This document shows positions 5,713 through 5,891 of a stretch of 5,891 nucleotides of DNA, one piece after another. The DNA comes from Actinomycetota bacterium (GTDB taxonomy: Bacteria; Actinomycetota; Thermoleophilia; Solirubrobacterales; Solirubrobacteraceae), in contig VAXS01000048.1 in NCBI GenBank assembly GCA_005883255.1, positions 1 to 5,891 on the forward strand. Reading direction: 5' to 3'. The position numbers and the translations under genes were made by a program. How positions within the stretch are numbered: position 1 is the first letter of the stretch; each line of letters starts with the position of its first letter. The notes under the pieces are model-generated. The model was not told the DNA's origin. It was given only the letters and a program-made list of their open reading frames with translations, and did no database searches.

Positions 5713-5891
5713 GTGGGGTGGACGTTCCTGTACCTCATGCTGTTCCTCAAGCTGCCGATCCTGGCGCTGCTGGGCATCGTGTGGTGGGCGATCCGCCAGT
5801 CCACCGATCCCGAGCACCAGCCCGACGACGGCGGCGGCCTCAAGGACCCGCACCGCCACCGCCCGCGCGACCCCCGCCGTCCCCACTCGCC
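5713..5891 (+). CDS. Small single-pass membrane protein, hypothetical (3' end missing)
   Basis: Fifty-nine codons are open from a GTG at 5713 to the right edge. Residues about 5-27 form one strongly hydrophobic segment (starting FLYLMLFLKLPIL and ending IVWWAI), followed by a polar tail with an acidic patch (TDPEHQPDD), three glycines, then His/Arg/Pro-rich sequence (DPHRHRPRDPRRPH). The basic tail predicts a cytoplasmic C-terminus. I recall similar short proteins (TM segment, a WWAI-like end, then an acidic-Gly-Arg/Pro tail) annotated as hypothetical in Thermoleophilia; function unknown. The GTG start fits a promoter ending 7 nt upstream. An in-frame GTG at 5677 would make a longer form but overlaps the -35. 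The ATG at 5737 would cut into the membrane segment. It is divergent from the MpaB-family gene across 60 bp. Confidence 0.75.
   Translation, partial: MGWTFLYLMLFLKLPILALLGIVWWAIRQSTDPEHQPDDGGGLKDPHRHRPRDPRRPHS

Noticed and set aside
4800..5843. Second long minus-strand frame over the MpaB-family gene, extending across the 60-bp spacer
   Set aside because: Ser/Arg/Pro/Cys-rich shadow in a different frame. The DUF2236 motifs are all in the frame ending at 4837.
1..5891. Search for CRISPR, transposon ends, attachment sites, tRNA/rRNA, riboswitches, toxin-antitoxin or a novel defence cassette
   Set aside because: No direct-repeat arrays, recombinase or transposase motifs, structured RNA signatures or unusual composition breaks were seen by eye. 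All coding space is taken by recognisable conserved families, so no novel system is claimed.

Overview
The window is very GC-rich (by eye around 70%, not counted), almost fully coding, and has strong G/C third positions. Most starts lack a Shine-Dalgarno sequence and instead carry a TANNNT box a few bases upstream. With the protein family types, this points to a high-GC actinobacterium. A Thermoleophilia/Solirubrobacterales-type genome is my best guess, mainly from the helicase tail and the small membrane protein at the right end; no rRNA or marker gene is present to prove it.

Layout from left to right. (1) A minus-strand NAD(P)-dependent aldehyde dehydrogenase starts at 944 and runs off the left edge. 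It has its own Shine-Dalgarno sequence and a likely promoter in a 62-bp gap. (2) A tight minus-strand cluster runs from 3862 down to 1007. It encodes, in transcription order, a zinc-free quinone oxidoreductase-type MDR enzyme, a DEAD-box RNA helicase with a DbpA-type RNA-binding tail, and a small cytosolic cyclophilin. The two junctions are 10 and 11 bp and look alike (TAG, a C-rich spacer, then the start codon with no Shine-Dalgarno), so translation by re-initiation is likely. (3) A 39-bp divergent spacer holds back-to-back -10 boxes. (4) A plus-strand PfkB-family kinase (3902-4840) converges on a minus-strand MpaB/DUF2236 oxygenase-family gene (4837-5652), and their stop codons share a CTAG. 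(5) A 60-bp divergent spacer holds two more promoters. The rightward one (GTGACA, 17 bp, TAGGAT) drives a GTG-started small single-pass membrane protein that runs off the right edge.

The genes are housekeeping, stress or metabolic enzymes: RNA remodelling and protein folding in one operon with a quinone reductase, plus separate aldehyde oxidation, sugar/nucleoside phosphorylation and a putative haem oxygenase. I see no mobile element, CRISPR array, toxin-antitoxin or defence locus, tRNA or rRNA, and no evidence of a new multi-gene system. The most interesting signals are in gene-expression architecture: predicted leaderless transcripts, compact bidirectional promoters, SD-less coupled junctions and overlapping convergent stops.
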